A stretch of DNA of 64,000 nucleotides from Streptomyces sp. SID12501 (lineage in GTDB: Bacteria > Actinomycetota > Actinomycetes > Streptomycetales > Streptomycetaceae): contig NZ_JAAGLU010000001.1 in NCBI RefSeq assembly GCF_010550245.1, forward strand, positions 1 through 64,000, written 5' to 3'. Below, piece after piece: positions 1 through 6,927 of the stretch (positions within the stretch are counted from its first letter, which is position 1; each line of letters starts with the position of its first letter). The translations under genes were made by a program, and so were the position numbers. The notes under the pieces were generated by a model, which saw only the letters and a list, made by a program, of their open reading frames with translations, did not search any database and was not told the origin of the DNA.

Positions 1-16
1 TGTGCTCTTCCGATCT
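1..16. other. Residual Illumina adapter sequence at contig edge
   Basis: The first 16 bases, TGTGCTCTTCCGATCT, are identical to the 3' end of the Illumina TruSeq read-2 adapter. They lie at base 1, where untrimmed adapter is left at a contig end. They would otherwise translate as the last residues of the truncated gene that follows. This is a library artefact rather than genomic DNA, and it means the window probably starts at an assembly break. Confidence 0.88.
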
Positions 17-424
17 CGCCGGGTCGTCGGCGGGGGCCGTCGGCGCACGGCCACGGGTGCGGTCCAGGACGCTCCGGATGGCAGCCGCCGCGCGTTCCAG
101 GATCACCGCGTCGACGACACTGGGCGCCCCCGTCCGCTCCAGCCACAGCGCCGGGGCACCGTCCGGCGACAGCGGGGCGGACGGCCAGTCGGGGTCCGGC
201 GGCCGGTCCGTGTCCCGGCGGCGCCCGTCGGTCTCGACGCGCAGACGCACCCGCCGCCCGGCGTCGGCGAGCCGCGCCGGACAACCGGCCAGCACGGCGA
301 CCCCGCGCACCAGCGCCTCGAGGCCGGCCCGGTGCTCGGCCAGCCGGTCGAAGTAGGCGATGACCCGGACGGCGGCACCGGCATCCGGATCCAGCGCGGT
401 CAGCCGCCCCGCGAGCTCTTTCAT
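17..424 (-). CDS. PucR/CdaR-like transcriptional regulator, N-terminal fragment (cut by contig end)
   Basis: Reading leftward from an ATG at 424, the frame stays open for about 135 codons to the adapter at the contig edge. The product starts MKELAGRLTALDPDAGAA and continues with a stretch resembling the N-terminal part of PucR-family regulators that carry a C-terminal helix-turn-helix (YFDRLAEHRAGLEALVRG, then an Arg-rich segment). The DNA-binding C-terminus, which would confirm the family, lies beyond the break. No strong ribosome binding site is visible, only GGGG two bases ahead of the ATG. The family call rests on similarity recalled from the family, so it is moderate; that this is a real coding region is more certain. 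Confidence 0.5.
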
Positions 425-467
425 GGCCCCATGGTGCCAGTTGCTCCGCAGGTTGCGCGGTTCCTTG

Positions 468-770
468 GCTGCGGGCCCGGTGGGGGCCGGCCGCGCGGTT
501 CCCCGCGCCCCTGGGAGGCTGCGCCTCCAGGCACTGGCCATGCTCCTTGCGGGGTAGTGGCTCAGTATTCTGCTGCGGGCCCGGTGGGGGCTGGTCGCGC
601 AGTTCCCCGCGCCCCTGGAGGGCTGCGCCCCCAGGTCTTGGCCATGCCCCCTGCCGGCTATGGCCCAGCATTTCGCCGCGGGCTCGGCGGTGGCTGGTCG
701 CGCGGTTCCCCGCGCCCCTTTGGGGCTGCGCCCCATCGGGGGACTCGCAGTCCCCAGCCGTCCTATTCCG
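468..770. repeat. Three-copy tandem array of a ~103-bp Streptomyces intergenic repeat
   Basis: Three imperfect copies begin near 468, 572 and 675, so the period is about 103 bp. Each has a head resembling GCTGCGGGCCCGGTGGGGGC, a core close to GCGCGGTTCCCCGCGCCCC, a GGCTGCGCC box, and a more variable tail with TGGCCATGC. The array fills the gap between the truncated regulator and the esterase and its last copy reaches the esterase stop. Open frames through it are by-products of composition. Related single copies occur near 24999, 36911 and 42024. Confidence 0.8.
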
Positions 771-1737
771 CGAGGAGCCTGCGCAGCCACTCCAGCTGGG
801 CCGACTGGCAGGCCTGGGAGAGGACCGCCTGGGGGGCGAAGCCGTCGAAGCCGTGGAAGCCGCCCGGCCATACGTGCAGCTCGGCGACTCCGCCGGCCTG
901 CCACAGGCTCGTGGCGTAGGCGACGACCTCGTCGCGGAACGTCTCGGCGGAGCCGACGTCGAGGAAGGCCGGAGGAAGGCCGGACAGGTCCTGCGCGCGG
1001 GCCGGAGCCGCGTACGGGGAGACGTCCGGGCCGCCGCGCCGTTCGCCGAGCAACGCCGTCCACCCCGTGTCGTTGGCCGTGCGGTCCCACACTCCGAGGC
1101 CCGCCATCTGGTGCGTGGACGGGGTGTCGTTGCGGTCGTCGAGCATCGGGCACATCAGCAGCTGCCCGAGGGGCCGCGGACCCTTGCGGTCCCTGAGGAG
1201 CAGTGCCAGCGCGGCCGTCAGGCCACCTCCCGCACTGGCGCCCGCGATGACGATCCGCTCGGGGTCGCCGCCGATCTCCACGGCGTGTTCGGCGGTCCAC
1301 AGCAGCCCGGCGTACACGTCGTCGATGGGCGCCGGGTACGGGTGTTCCGGCGCCAGCCGGTACTCCACGGACACCACGACCGCGCCCAGCTCCTTGCCCC
1401 ACCGCAGCGGGCCGTCCACACCGACACGGTTGTTGCCGAGCACCATGCCGCCGCCGTGCACGTGATAGATCACGGGGAGGGGGCCGTCCGTCGCCGGAGC
1501 GGTCGGACGACAGATCAGCAGTGAGATACCGGGCGCGTTCTCGGGGCCGGGCACGACCCGGTCCTCGACCTCGAAGGCCCCGTCCAGCGTCAGGTCCATG
1601 TCCGCGAGCATCGCGATGCCGGGTCCGTTGCGCACAGCCTCGATCTCGTCCATGGTCAGCCTGGGCGGCAACGTGTCCTTGATCATCTCCAGGACGGCGG
1701 CGAGTTCAGGGTCGAACGGGGGCGGCGTAAGCGTCAT
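763..1737 (-). CDS. Alpha/beta hydrolase, hormone-sensitive-lipase-type esterase
   Basis: This 324-residue cytosolic hydrolase probably cleaves short-chain esters. The HSL-family signature HGGG, which forms the oxyanion hole, is at residues 94-97. The nucleophile elbow GASAG places the catalytic serine at 168, and the histidine is H295 in GGFHGF. The family's usual DPLxDE acid motif reads ETFRDE here, so glutamate 265 sits where aspartate is normal; D260 lies nearby. The ATG at 1737 follows GAGGAG with 8-base spacing. No signal peptide is seen. The gene is monocistronic and divergent from the TerC-like gene. The substrate cannot be told from the sequence. Confidence 0.85.
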   Translation of the reverse strand: MTLTPPPFDPELAAVLEMIKDTLPPRLTMDEIEAVRNGPGIAMLADMDLTLDGAFEVEDRVVPGPENAPGISLLICRPTAPATDGPLPVIYHVHGGGMVLGNNRVGVDGPLRWGKELGAVVVSVEYRLAPEHPYPAPIDDVYAGLLWTAEHAVEIGGDPERIVIAGASAGGGLTAALALLLRDRKGPRPLGQLLMCPMLDDRNDTPSTHQMAGLGVWDRTANDTGWTALLGERRGGPDVSPYAAPARAQDLSGLPPAFLDVGSAETFRDEVVAYATSLWQAGGVAELHVWPGGFHGFDGFAPQAVLSQACQSAQLEWLRRLLAE

Positions 1738-1996
1738 TGCCTCTGCTCCTCATGCTGCGTGCGGCGGCTCGTACGGCGATGATCCGCGCGGCCCCGGGGT
1801 TCCGGCACACCGCCGTACGGCGGGACTTGCCCGCCATCCGGCGGGTAGCCCGGTCGGCCCTGTCTCGGCCGAAACGGCGCCTGCGCCACTGACCTGGGGA
1901 TTTTGCCAGGTGATGAATCGTTGTTCACCGTATTGGGGTGGAAATGATCAGTGGTGATGACAACGCTGCCATTGCCCCCCTTCCTCTGGAGTACCT
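1738..1996. other. Divergent intergenic region with small hairpins
   Basis: The 259-bp gap between the divergent esterase and TerC-like genes holds a perfect 14-bp palindrome, CCGCCGTACGGCGG, at 1811-1824. It also holds a CCCGCC/GGCGGG hairpin at about 1831-1846 and a 6-bp ACCTGG/CCAGGT stem at 1892-1911 in the probable TerC leader. The 14-mer could be an operator. I do not see the conserved core of the manganese yybP-ykoY riboswitch that often precedes TerC/Alx genes. Confidence 0.4.
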
Positions 1997-2977
1997 GTGA
2001 ACGTCTCATTCGCCGTCTGGACGCTGACAGTCGTCGGCCTGTGCGTCCTCGTCGCCGTCGACTTCTTCATCGGCCGCAAACCCCACGACGTGTCCCTCAA
2101 AGAAGCCGGCACCTGGACCGTGGTGTGGGTCGTCCTCGCCTGTCTGTTCGGGCTCGGGCTGGCGATCTACGGTGGTTCCAAGCCCACCGGTGAGTTCTTC
2201 GCCGGGTACATCACCGAGAAGTCGCTGAGCGTCGACAACCTGTTCGTCTTCGTCCTGATCATGGGCAAGTTCGCGGTGCCCTCGCAGTACCAGCAGCGGG
2301 TACTGATGGTCGGTGTCCTGGTCGCCCTCGTACTGCGCGCCGGGTTCATCGCGGCGGGCGCGGCGATCATCTCCACGTTCTCGTGGGTGTTCTACATCTT
2401 CGGCGCCTTCCTCATCTGGACCGCCTGGAAACTGGTCCAGGACGCCAAGAAGGGCTCGCACGAGGAGGGGGCCGAAGAGTACGAGGAGAACAAGCTGCTC
2501 AAGATGGCCGAGAAGCGGTTCGGTGTCGCGGACCGCTACCACGGCACCAAGCTGTTCATCGTGGAGAACGGCAAGCGGATCATGACGCCGATGATGGTCG
2601 TCATGCTCGCGATCGGCTCCACGGACGTGCTGTTCGCGCTCGACTCCATCCCCGCCATCTACGGGCTGACCCAGGACCCGTACATCGTCTTCACCGCCAA
2701 CGCCTTCGCCCTGATGGGCCTGCGCCAGCTGTACTTCCTCATCGGCGGCCTGCTGAAGAAACTGGTGCACCTCAGCTACGGCCTGTCGATCATCCTCGGC
2801 TTCATCGGGGTGAAACTCGTGCTCCACGCGCTGCACGAGTCCGGCGTCCACGTGCCGGAGATCTCCATCCCCTTCTCGCTGGGCTTCATCGTCCTCGTAC
2901 TGGCCGTCACGACCGTGACGAGCCTGCGGGCGTCGAAGAAGCAGGAGGAGGCCGAGGCGGCCCAGCCTCACGCTTGA
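1997..2977 (+). CDS. TerC/Alx-family integral membrane protein
   Basis: This 326-residue polytopic protein of the TerC family has about eight hydrophobic segments. The family hallmarks are visible: a charged stretch TEKSLSVDNLFVFVLIMGKF after the second membrane segment and GSTDVLFALDSIPAIYG near residue 215, each with conserved acidic residues in the membrane. A hydrophilic cytoplasmic loop rich in Glu and Lys lies near residues 150-190. The family is linked to metal (manganese) efflux, metalation of exported proteins and tellurite resistance, but the ligand here is unknown. The GTG start is 5 bases after CTGGAG. The C-terminus is a short charged tail. No tellurite-resistance partners lie nearby, so a general metal-homeostasis role is more likely. 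Confidence 0.9.
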   Translation: MNVSFAVWTLTVVGLCVLVAVDFFIGRKPHDVSLKEAGTWTVVWVVLACLFGLGLAIYGGSKPTGEFFAGYITEKSLSVDNLFVFVLIMGKFAVPSQYQQRVLMVGVLVALVLRAGFIAAGAAIISTFSWVFYIFGAFLIWTAWKLVQDAKKGSHEEGAEEYEENKLLKMAEKRFGVADRYHGTKLFIVENGKRIMTPMMVVMLAIGSTDVLFALDSIPAIYGLTQDPYIVFTANAFALMGLRQLYFLIGGLLKKLVHLSYGLSIILGFIGVKLVLHALHESGVHVPEISIPFSLGFIVLVLAVTTVTSLRASKKQEEAEAAQPHA

Positions 2978-3046
2978 CTTCGTGTGCGCTCCAAGAACTA
3001 GCTTCGTACCCGGAACACCGCTGGATGCAGGCGAACGGAGACGGAC

Positions 3047-3928
3047 ATGCGGCTCGGCGTGCACATCAATCGGTTCAACCATCCCGGCGGCGGCCCCGCG
3101 CTCGGCTCCGAGCTGGCGGCGGCCGGTGCCGCGGCTGAGGCGGCGGGCGTCCACCGGCTCACGGTCATGGACCACTACTTCCAGATGGAGTTCAACGGCG
3201 GCGCCGAGGATCCCATGCTGGAGGCCTACACAACCCTCGGCTTCCTCGCCGCCCACACCTCCACGGTCCGCCTCGGCGCGCTGGTGACCGGCGTGACGTA
3301 CCGCCACCCCGGACTGCTCGCCAAGATCGCCACCACCCTCGACGTGCTCTCCGGCGGCCGGGCCGGTCTCGGCATCGGGGCGGCCTGGTACGACCGGGAG
3401 CACGAGGGGCTCGGGGTGCCGTACCCGGCGACGGCCGAGCGGTTCGAGCGGCTGGAGGAGACTCTGCGGATCTGTCTCCAGATGTGGGACCCGGACGCCA
3501 ACGGGCCCTTCGAGGGCACGCACTACCGGCTCGCCGAGACCCTCTGCGTCCCGGCGCCCGTCAGCTCACCGCGTCCGGAGATCATGATCGGCGGCGGGGG
3601 AGAGCGCAAGACCCTGCGCCTGGTCGCCCAGTACGCGGACGCCTGCAACCTGTTCGCGAGCACCCCGGAGGAGGTCGGGCACAAGCTCGACGTCCTGCGC
3701 GGCCACTGCGACAGCGTGGGACGCCCGTACGACGACATCACCAGGACGCTTCTCTACATGGGCGACGCGCCCGAGGAGAACGACGTCGACGCCTTCGTCC
3801 GGGACATCGAGGGCTACGCCAAGTTCGGCATCGAGACGGTCATGCTGGGACCGCGCACGGGCGAACCGGCCGCCTGGATCGAGCGGTTCGTGGCCCCGGC
3901 GGCGCGGCGCGCGGCCGAGCTGGGCTGA
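3047..3928 (+). CDS. LLM-class (luciferase-like) F420-dependent oxidoreductase
   Basis: This 293-residue protein has the (beta/alpha)8 luciferase-like monooxygenase fold. Family blocks seen are MDHYFQM near residue 41, RLGALVTGVTYRHPGLLAK near 75, the GRAGLGIGAAWY block near 103-115, and PRPEIMIGGGGERKTL near 177. Actinobacterial members usually bind coenzyme F420 rather than FMN, so that is the likely cofactor by family. The ATG follows an ACGGAGACGGA purine tract. The gene stands alone and ends at a strong terminator shared with the convergent FMN reductase. The substrate is unknown. Confidence 0.88.
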   Translation: MRLGVHINRFNHPGGGPALGSELAAAGAAAEAAGVHRLTVMDHYFQMEFNGGAEDPMLEAYTTLGFLAAHTSTVRLGALVTGVTYRHPGLLAKIATTLDVLSGGRAGLGIGAAWYDREHEGLGVPYPATAERFERLEETLRICLQMWDPDANGPFEGTHYRLAETLCVPAPVSSPRPEIMIGGGGERKTLRLVAQYADACNLFASTPEEVGHKLDVLRGHCDSVGRPYDDITRTLLYMGDAPEENDVDAFVRDIEGYAKFGIETVMLGPRTGEPAAWIERFVAPAARRAAELG

Positions 3929-3947
3929 GGCCGGGGCGGCCGGGCGG

Positions 3948-3994
3948 ACATGACGGAGGGCCGGAACCTGTGCGGCTCCGGCCCTCCGTCATGT
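3948..3994. terminator. Bidirectional hairpin terminator
   Basis: A perfect 18-bp inverted repeat (3948-3965 with 3977-3994) encloses an 11-base loop. The left arm is ACATGACGGAGGGCCGGA. It lies between the convergent oxidoreductase and FMN reductase genes, so it can terminate both. As is common in Streptomyces, there is no strong T-tract. Confidence 0.85.
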
Positions 3995-4003
3995 GTACGC
4001 CGA

Positions 4004-4561
4004 TCAGGCGGCGGCGGACGTGGCCTCGGCGTGGACCAGGCCGATGACCTCAATCAGCTGAGCGGCGACCTCGGCGTCGTCGGAGGGGTGCGTCTCGGCG
4101 AAACGGACCAGCGAGCCGGGGATGGCGAGCTTGACGTCGAGAACCTTGGCGCCGGCGATGCCCGCGGCCTTGCGCGCCTCGTCCTGCGCCCAGACGCCGC
4201 CGAACTGGCCGTACGCGGTGCCGACCACGGCGAGCGGCTTGTCGGTGAGGGCGCCGGCACCGTACGGGCGGGACAGCCAGTCGATGGCGTTCTTCAGGAC
4301 GGCCGGAATCGTGCCGTTGTACTCGGGCGAGAAGAGCAGCAGCGCGTCGGCCGAGTTGGCGGCCTCGCGCAGTGCGACGACGGAGGCCGGCAGGCTGCCC
4401 TCCACGTCGATGTCCTCGTTGTAGAACGGGACGTCCGCGAGGCCTTCGAACAGCACGACCTCGGCGCCTTCGGGGGCGAGCTTCACGGCAGCCTCGGCGA
4501 GCTGGCGGTTGGTGGAACCGGCACGAAGGCTGCCGACGAGGGCGAGTATGCGAACAGACAT
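4004..4561 (-). CDS. NADPH-dependent FMN reductase / quinone reductase (FMN_red family)
   Basis: This 185-residue flavodoxin-fold reductase has the N-terminal phosphate-binding loop GSLRAGSTNRQLA at residues 10-22. The central SPEYNGTIPAVLKNAIDWLSRP block near 78-99 is diagnostic of the ArsH/ChrR/YieF-like NADPH:FMN and quinone reductases. Such enzymes transfer two electrons from NAD(P)H to FMN or quinones and protect against redox-cycling compounds. The gene is divergent from a TetR regulator across 116 bp that hold two GGACCG-type operators, so induction by a quinone or similar compound through that TetR protein is likely. The length is typical. Confidence 0.9.
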   Translation of the reverse strand: MSVRILALVGSLRAGSTNRQLAEAAVKLAPEGAEVVLFEGLADVPFYNEDIDVEGSLPASVVALREAANSADALLLFSPEYNGTIPAVLKNAIDWLSRPYGAGALTDKPLAVVGTAYGQFGGVWAQDEARKAAGIAGAKVLDVKLAIPGSLVRFAETHPSDDAEVAAQLIEVIGLVHAEATSAAA

Positions 4562-4599
4562 AAGGACTCCACAGGGGCTGAAACGTTGTCGTCACGATC

Positions 4600-4647
4600 C
4601 GGACCGAAGTCCGTTTGCAGTTCTACCAGTGAAACGGACCGCGGTCC
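4600..4647. promoter_or_regulatory. Paired TetR-type operators in divergent promoter
   Basis: Two related sites lie 35 bp apart, centre to centre. GGACCGAAGTCC is at 4601-4612 (CGGAC/GTCCG arms if extended to 4600-4613), and the perfect palindrome GGACCGCGGTCC is at 4636-4647. Both fall between the FMN reductase and the TetR gene, where a single repressor could control both directions. The link to the adjacent TetR protein is inferred from position. Confidence 0.65.
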
Positions 4648-4677
4648 AGTTTTCTTCCGAGGCGTTACGCTGTCTTC

Positions 4678-5370
4678 ATGTCCGACTCCCTGCCGCCCTT
4701 CCCGAAGCCCTCGTGGGGGGCCGGTGAGCCCCTGCTGCTGGAACTGGGTCCCGGTGTCGGCGCCGATGCCGGGACCGAGGCCAGAGCCGACGAGCCGTGC
4801 CTGCGCGCCGACGCCGCACGCAACCGCGCCCGCCTGCTGGAGGCCGCCGCACGCCTGGTGGAGCAGTTCGGCGCGGCGGGCGTGACGATGGAGGCGGTGG
4901 CCGCCGCGGCGCAGGTGGGCAAGGGGACCGTGTTCCGGCGCTTCGGGGACCGCACCGGTCTGCTGATGGCCCTGCTCGACCACTCGGAGCGGAAACTCCA
5001 GGCCGCCTTCCTGGCCGGTCCGCCGCCGCTCGGCCCCGGGGCGCCGCCCGTGGAGCGGCTGCGCGCGTTCGGTGTCGCGGTGCTGCGCCGGGCCGTCGAC
5101 GAACTGGAACTGCAACTCGCCGCAGAGGGCGAACCGGGCCGCCGCTTCGCTTCCGCACCGCGCATGGTGCTGTCCGCCCACGTCACCATGCTGCTCCGTC
5201 AGGCGATCCCGGGTGCCGACTGCGAACTCCTCGCGAAAACGCTGATGGGATACCTGGATCCGGCCCTCATCCATCACCTGACCAAGCAGTGCGGGATGGC
5301 GCCGGAGCGGCTGGAGGCGGGCTGGATCGACCTCGTCGACCGGATCGCGGGCGGTACGCCTTCGCGTTGA
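4678..5370 (+). CDS. TetR/AcrR-family transcriptional regulator
   Basis: This 230-residue regulator has an atypical 45-residue N-terminal extension rich in Pro, Gly and Glu. The TetR helix-turn-helix follows (RNRARLLEAAARLVEQFGA, then VAAAAQVGKGTVFRRFGDRTGL near residues 77-97). The rest is an all-helical ligand-binding domain. It is transcribed divergently from the FMN reductase, which it probably represses through the two GGACCG-type sites between them. The ATG at 4678 is the first in frame; a start further in would remove the odd extension but has no better ribosome site. Confidence 0.88.
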   Translation: MSDSLPPFPKPSWGAGEPLLLELGPGVGADAGTEARADEPCLRADAARNRARLLEAAARLVEQFGAAGVTMEAVAAAAQVGKGTVFRRFGDRTGLLMALLDHSERKLQAAFLAGPPPLGPGAPPVERLRAFGVAVLRRAVDELELQLAAEGEPGRRFASAPRMVLSAHVTMLLRQAIPGADCELLAKTLMGYLDPALIHHLTKQCGMAPERLEAGWIDLVDRIAGGTPSR

Positions 5371-5547
5371 GGGCGAGTTTCGGCCAACTGCGCCGGTCGC
5401 ACTCCGGTGTGCGGGATCGGCCAACCGGTCGCACCTGTCCGTGACTTGACCCCGCGTGTCCGGAAAGCGCGTTCACTGCGCGGTGGTGCGGAGTGTGGTC
5501 GTGAAGTGGTCGTACAACAGGCTTCGGGCTGCTGGGAATGATCTTAT
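5371..5547. other. Intergenic region, no gene recognised
   Basis: This gap between the TetR gene and the LacI operators shows no convincing coding frame. It has scattered GGTCGCAC/GTGCGG segments but no clear terminator. Confidence 0.4.
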
Positions 5548-5585
5548 TAAAGCGTTTCAGTAAAGCGCTTTCCTGAAGCGCTTTC
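5548..5585. promoter_or_regulatory. Three tandem LacI-type operators
   Basis: Three sites with the LacI-family central-CG architecture lie on a 13-bp pitch. They are TAAAGCGTTTC at 5548-5558, the perfect palindrome AAAGCGCTTT at 5562-5571, and GAAGCGCTTTC at 5575-5585. They sit 50-120 bp ahead of the LacI gene, so autoregulation by that protein is the simplest reading. Confidence 0.7.
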
Positions 5586-5669
5586 GTCAACTGCCTTTGC
5601 TATCGGGTCGATTGCGAAGTTCCCCCGGTCAAAACTGTGCCCCGAGCTTCTGCAAAGATGCCATACGTC

Positions 5670-6704
5670 ATGGTGCAGATACCGAATTCGGCCGCCCCGG
5701 CGACGCCCCAGCCGCGCTCCGTGCCCACGAGCGCGGATGTGGCACGCCTGGCCGGCGTCTCGCGCGCAACCGTCTCCTACGTCCTCAACAACACCAGTGC
5801 CGTCCGGATCAGCGAACCCACCCGCCGTCGGGTCCACGAGGCCGCGAAGGAACTCGGGTACGTTCCGCACGCGGCGGCCCGCAGTCTGCGGGCCGGGCAC
5901 AGCCGCATGGTCCTGATGCCCGCGCCGAGCATGCCGATCGGCCCGCTCTACAGCCAGTTCATCAACGACCTCCAGTGGGCGCTCAGCCGCCTCGACTACA
6001 CCGTCGTCCAGTACGCCTCCGTCGGCCTGCGCGGCGACGAGGCCGCCCGGGCCTGGGCCGAACTGCGGCCCGCCGCCGTCCTCGTGCCCGTCGGCGGGAT
6101 CGGACCCGAGGGCGTGGCCGTCCTCAAGCGCTCCGGCGCCCGGGCCGTCGTCACGCTCGGTTCCGAGCGCATCGAGGGCGCGCACAGCCTGCTCGTCGAC
6201 CACGAAGGCGTCGGCCGCGTCGCGGGCGCGCACCTGTACGCCCGTGGCCGCCGCCGGATCGGCGTCGTCGTGCCCGAGGAGCCCGGCCTGAAGGTCTTCT
6301 CCAAGCCCCGCCTCGACGGGGTGCGCGGCGCGGTGGAGGGCACGGACGCCTCGGTGACCGTGCTGCCGCTGGCGTACGAGGAGGAGTCCGCGGCCCGACT
6401 GGCCGCCCGCTGGCCCGAACTCGGCCTGGACGGCGTCTTCGCGTTCAACGACGAGTACGCGATGCTGCTGATGCGGGCCCTGCAGGACGCGGGCGTCACC
6501 GTCCCGGACGACACGGCGCTGGTCGGCGCCGACGACCTGGTCCTCGGCCGGCTGCTGCGGCCCAGACTGAGCACGGTGCACATCGAACTCCCGGCCGGCC
6601 GGGATCTCGCGGAACTCGTGGACCGAGCCGTGCGCAACCCCGGTGCCGACGCCGAGACCCACCACGTCCACGGAGCGACGCTCGTCCACCGCGACTCCAG
6701 CTGA
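5670..6704 (+). CDS. LacI-family transcriptional regulator
   Basis: This protein of about 344 residues has the LacI helix-turn-helix (TSADVARLAGVSRATVSYVL) and hinge region (RSLRAGHSRMVLM). A periplasmic-binding-protein-like effector domain follows, with VFAFNDEYAMLLMRALQDAG and PDDTALVGADDL near its end. The effector is probably a sugar or small metabolite, not identifiable here. The start is uncertain: ATG 5670, ATG 5658 and GTG 5637 are all in frame and none has a good ribosome site, so a leaderless transcript is possible. Three LacI-type operators lie just upstream. The aldehyde dehydrogenase gene follows after about 220 bp on the same strand. Confidence 0.88.
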   Translation: MVQIPNSAAPATPQPRSVPTSADVARLAGVSRATVSYVLNNTSAVRISEPTRRRVHEAAKELGYVPHAAARSLRAGHSRMVLMPAPSMPIGPLYSQFINDLQWALSRLDYTVVQYASVGLRGDEAARAWAELRPAAVLVPVGGIGPEGVAVLKRSGARAVVTLGSERIEGAHSLLVDHEGVGRVAGAHLYARGRRRIGVVVPEEPGLKVFSKPRLDGVRGAVEGTDASVTVLPLAYEEESAARLAARWPELGLDGVFAFNDEYAMLLMRALQDAGVTVPDDTALVGADDLVLGRLLRPRLSTVHIELPAGRDLAELVDRAVRNPGADAETHHVHGATLVHRDSS

Positions 6705-6927
6705 ACCGTCTTCCGCGCGCGGCGACTTCTGCGGCGCGGTTCTCGTACGGCGTGACTAGGATGTTGCACGCTCAACCAGTGGGGATGCCGTCGACCACCG
6801 GAGGCGCGTGCTGCTCTGCCGCGCACCGGATCACCGCATCCCGCCCCGCGGCTGACGAACGGCCGCGAACCACACGGGACCCGCGTTCGCTCCGCGCGTC
6901 CCGCCGGTGACGAAACGGAGAGCCGCA

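Noticed and set aside
468..770. CRISPR array
   Set aside because: Copies are about 100 bp, diverged, and the tails are also repeated; there are no short identical repeats with unique spacers and no cas genes.
1860..1996. Possible manganese (yybP-ykoY) riboswitch ahead of the TerC-like gene
   Set aside because: Only short hairpins are present; I could not find the conserved paired loops of the class, so I list the region as an ordinary leader.
2006..3523. 505-codon open frame antisense to the TerC and F420-oxidoreductase genes
   Set aside because: Low-complexity Asp/Glu/Arg-rich product with no motif, opposite two well-supported genes; a compositional shadow.
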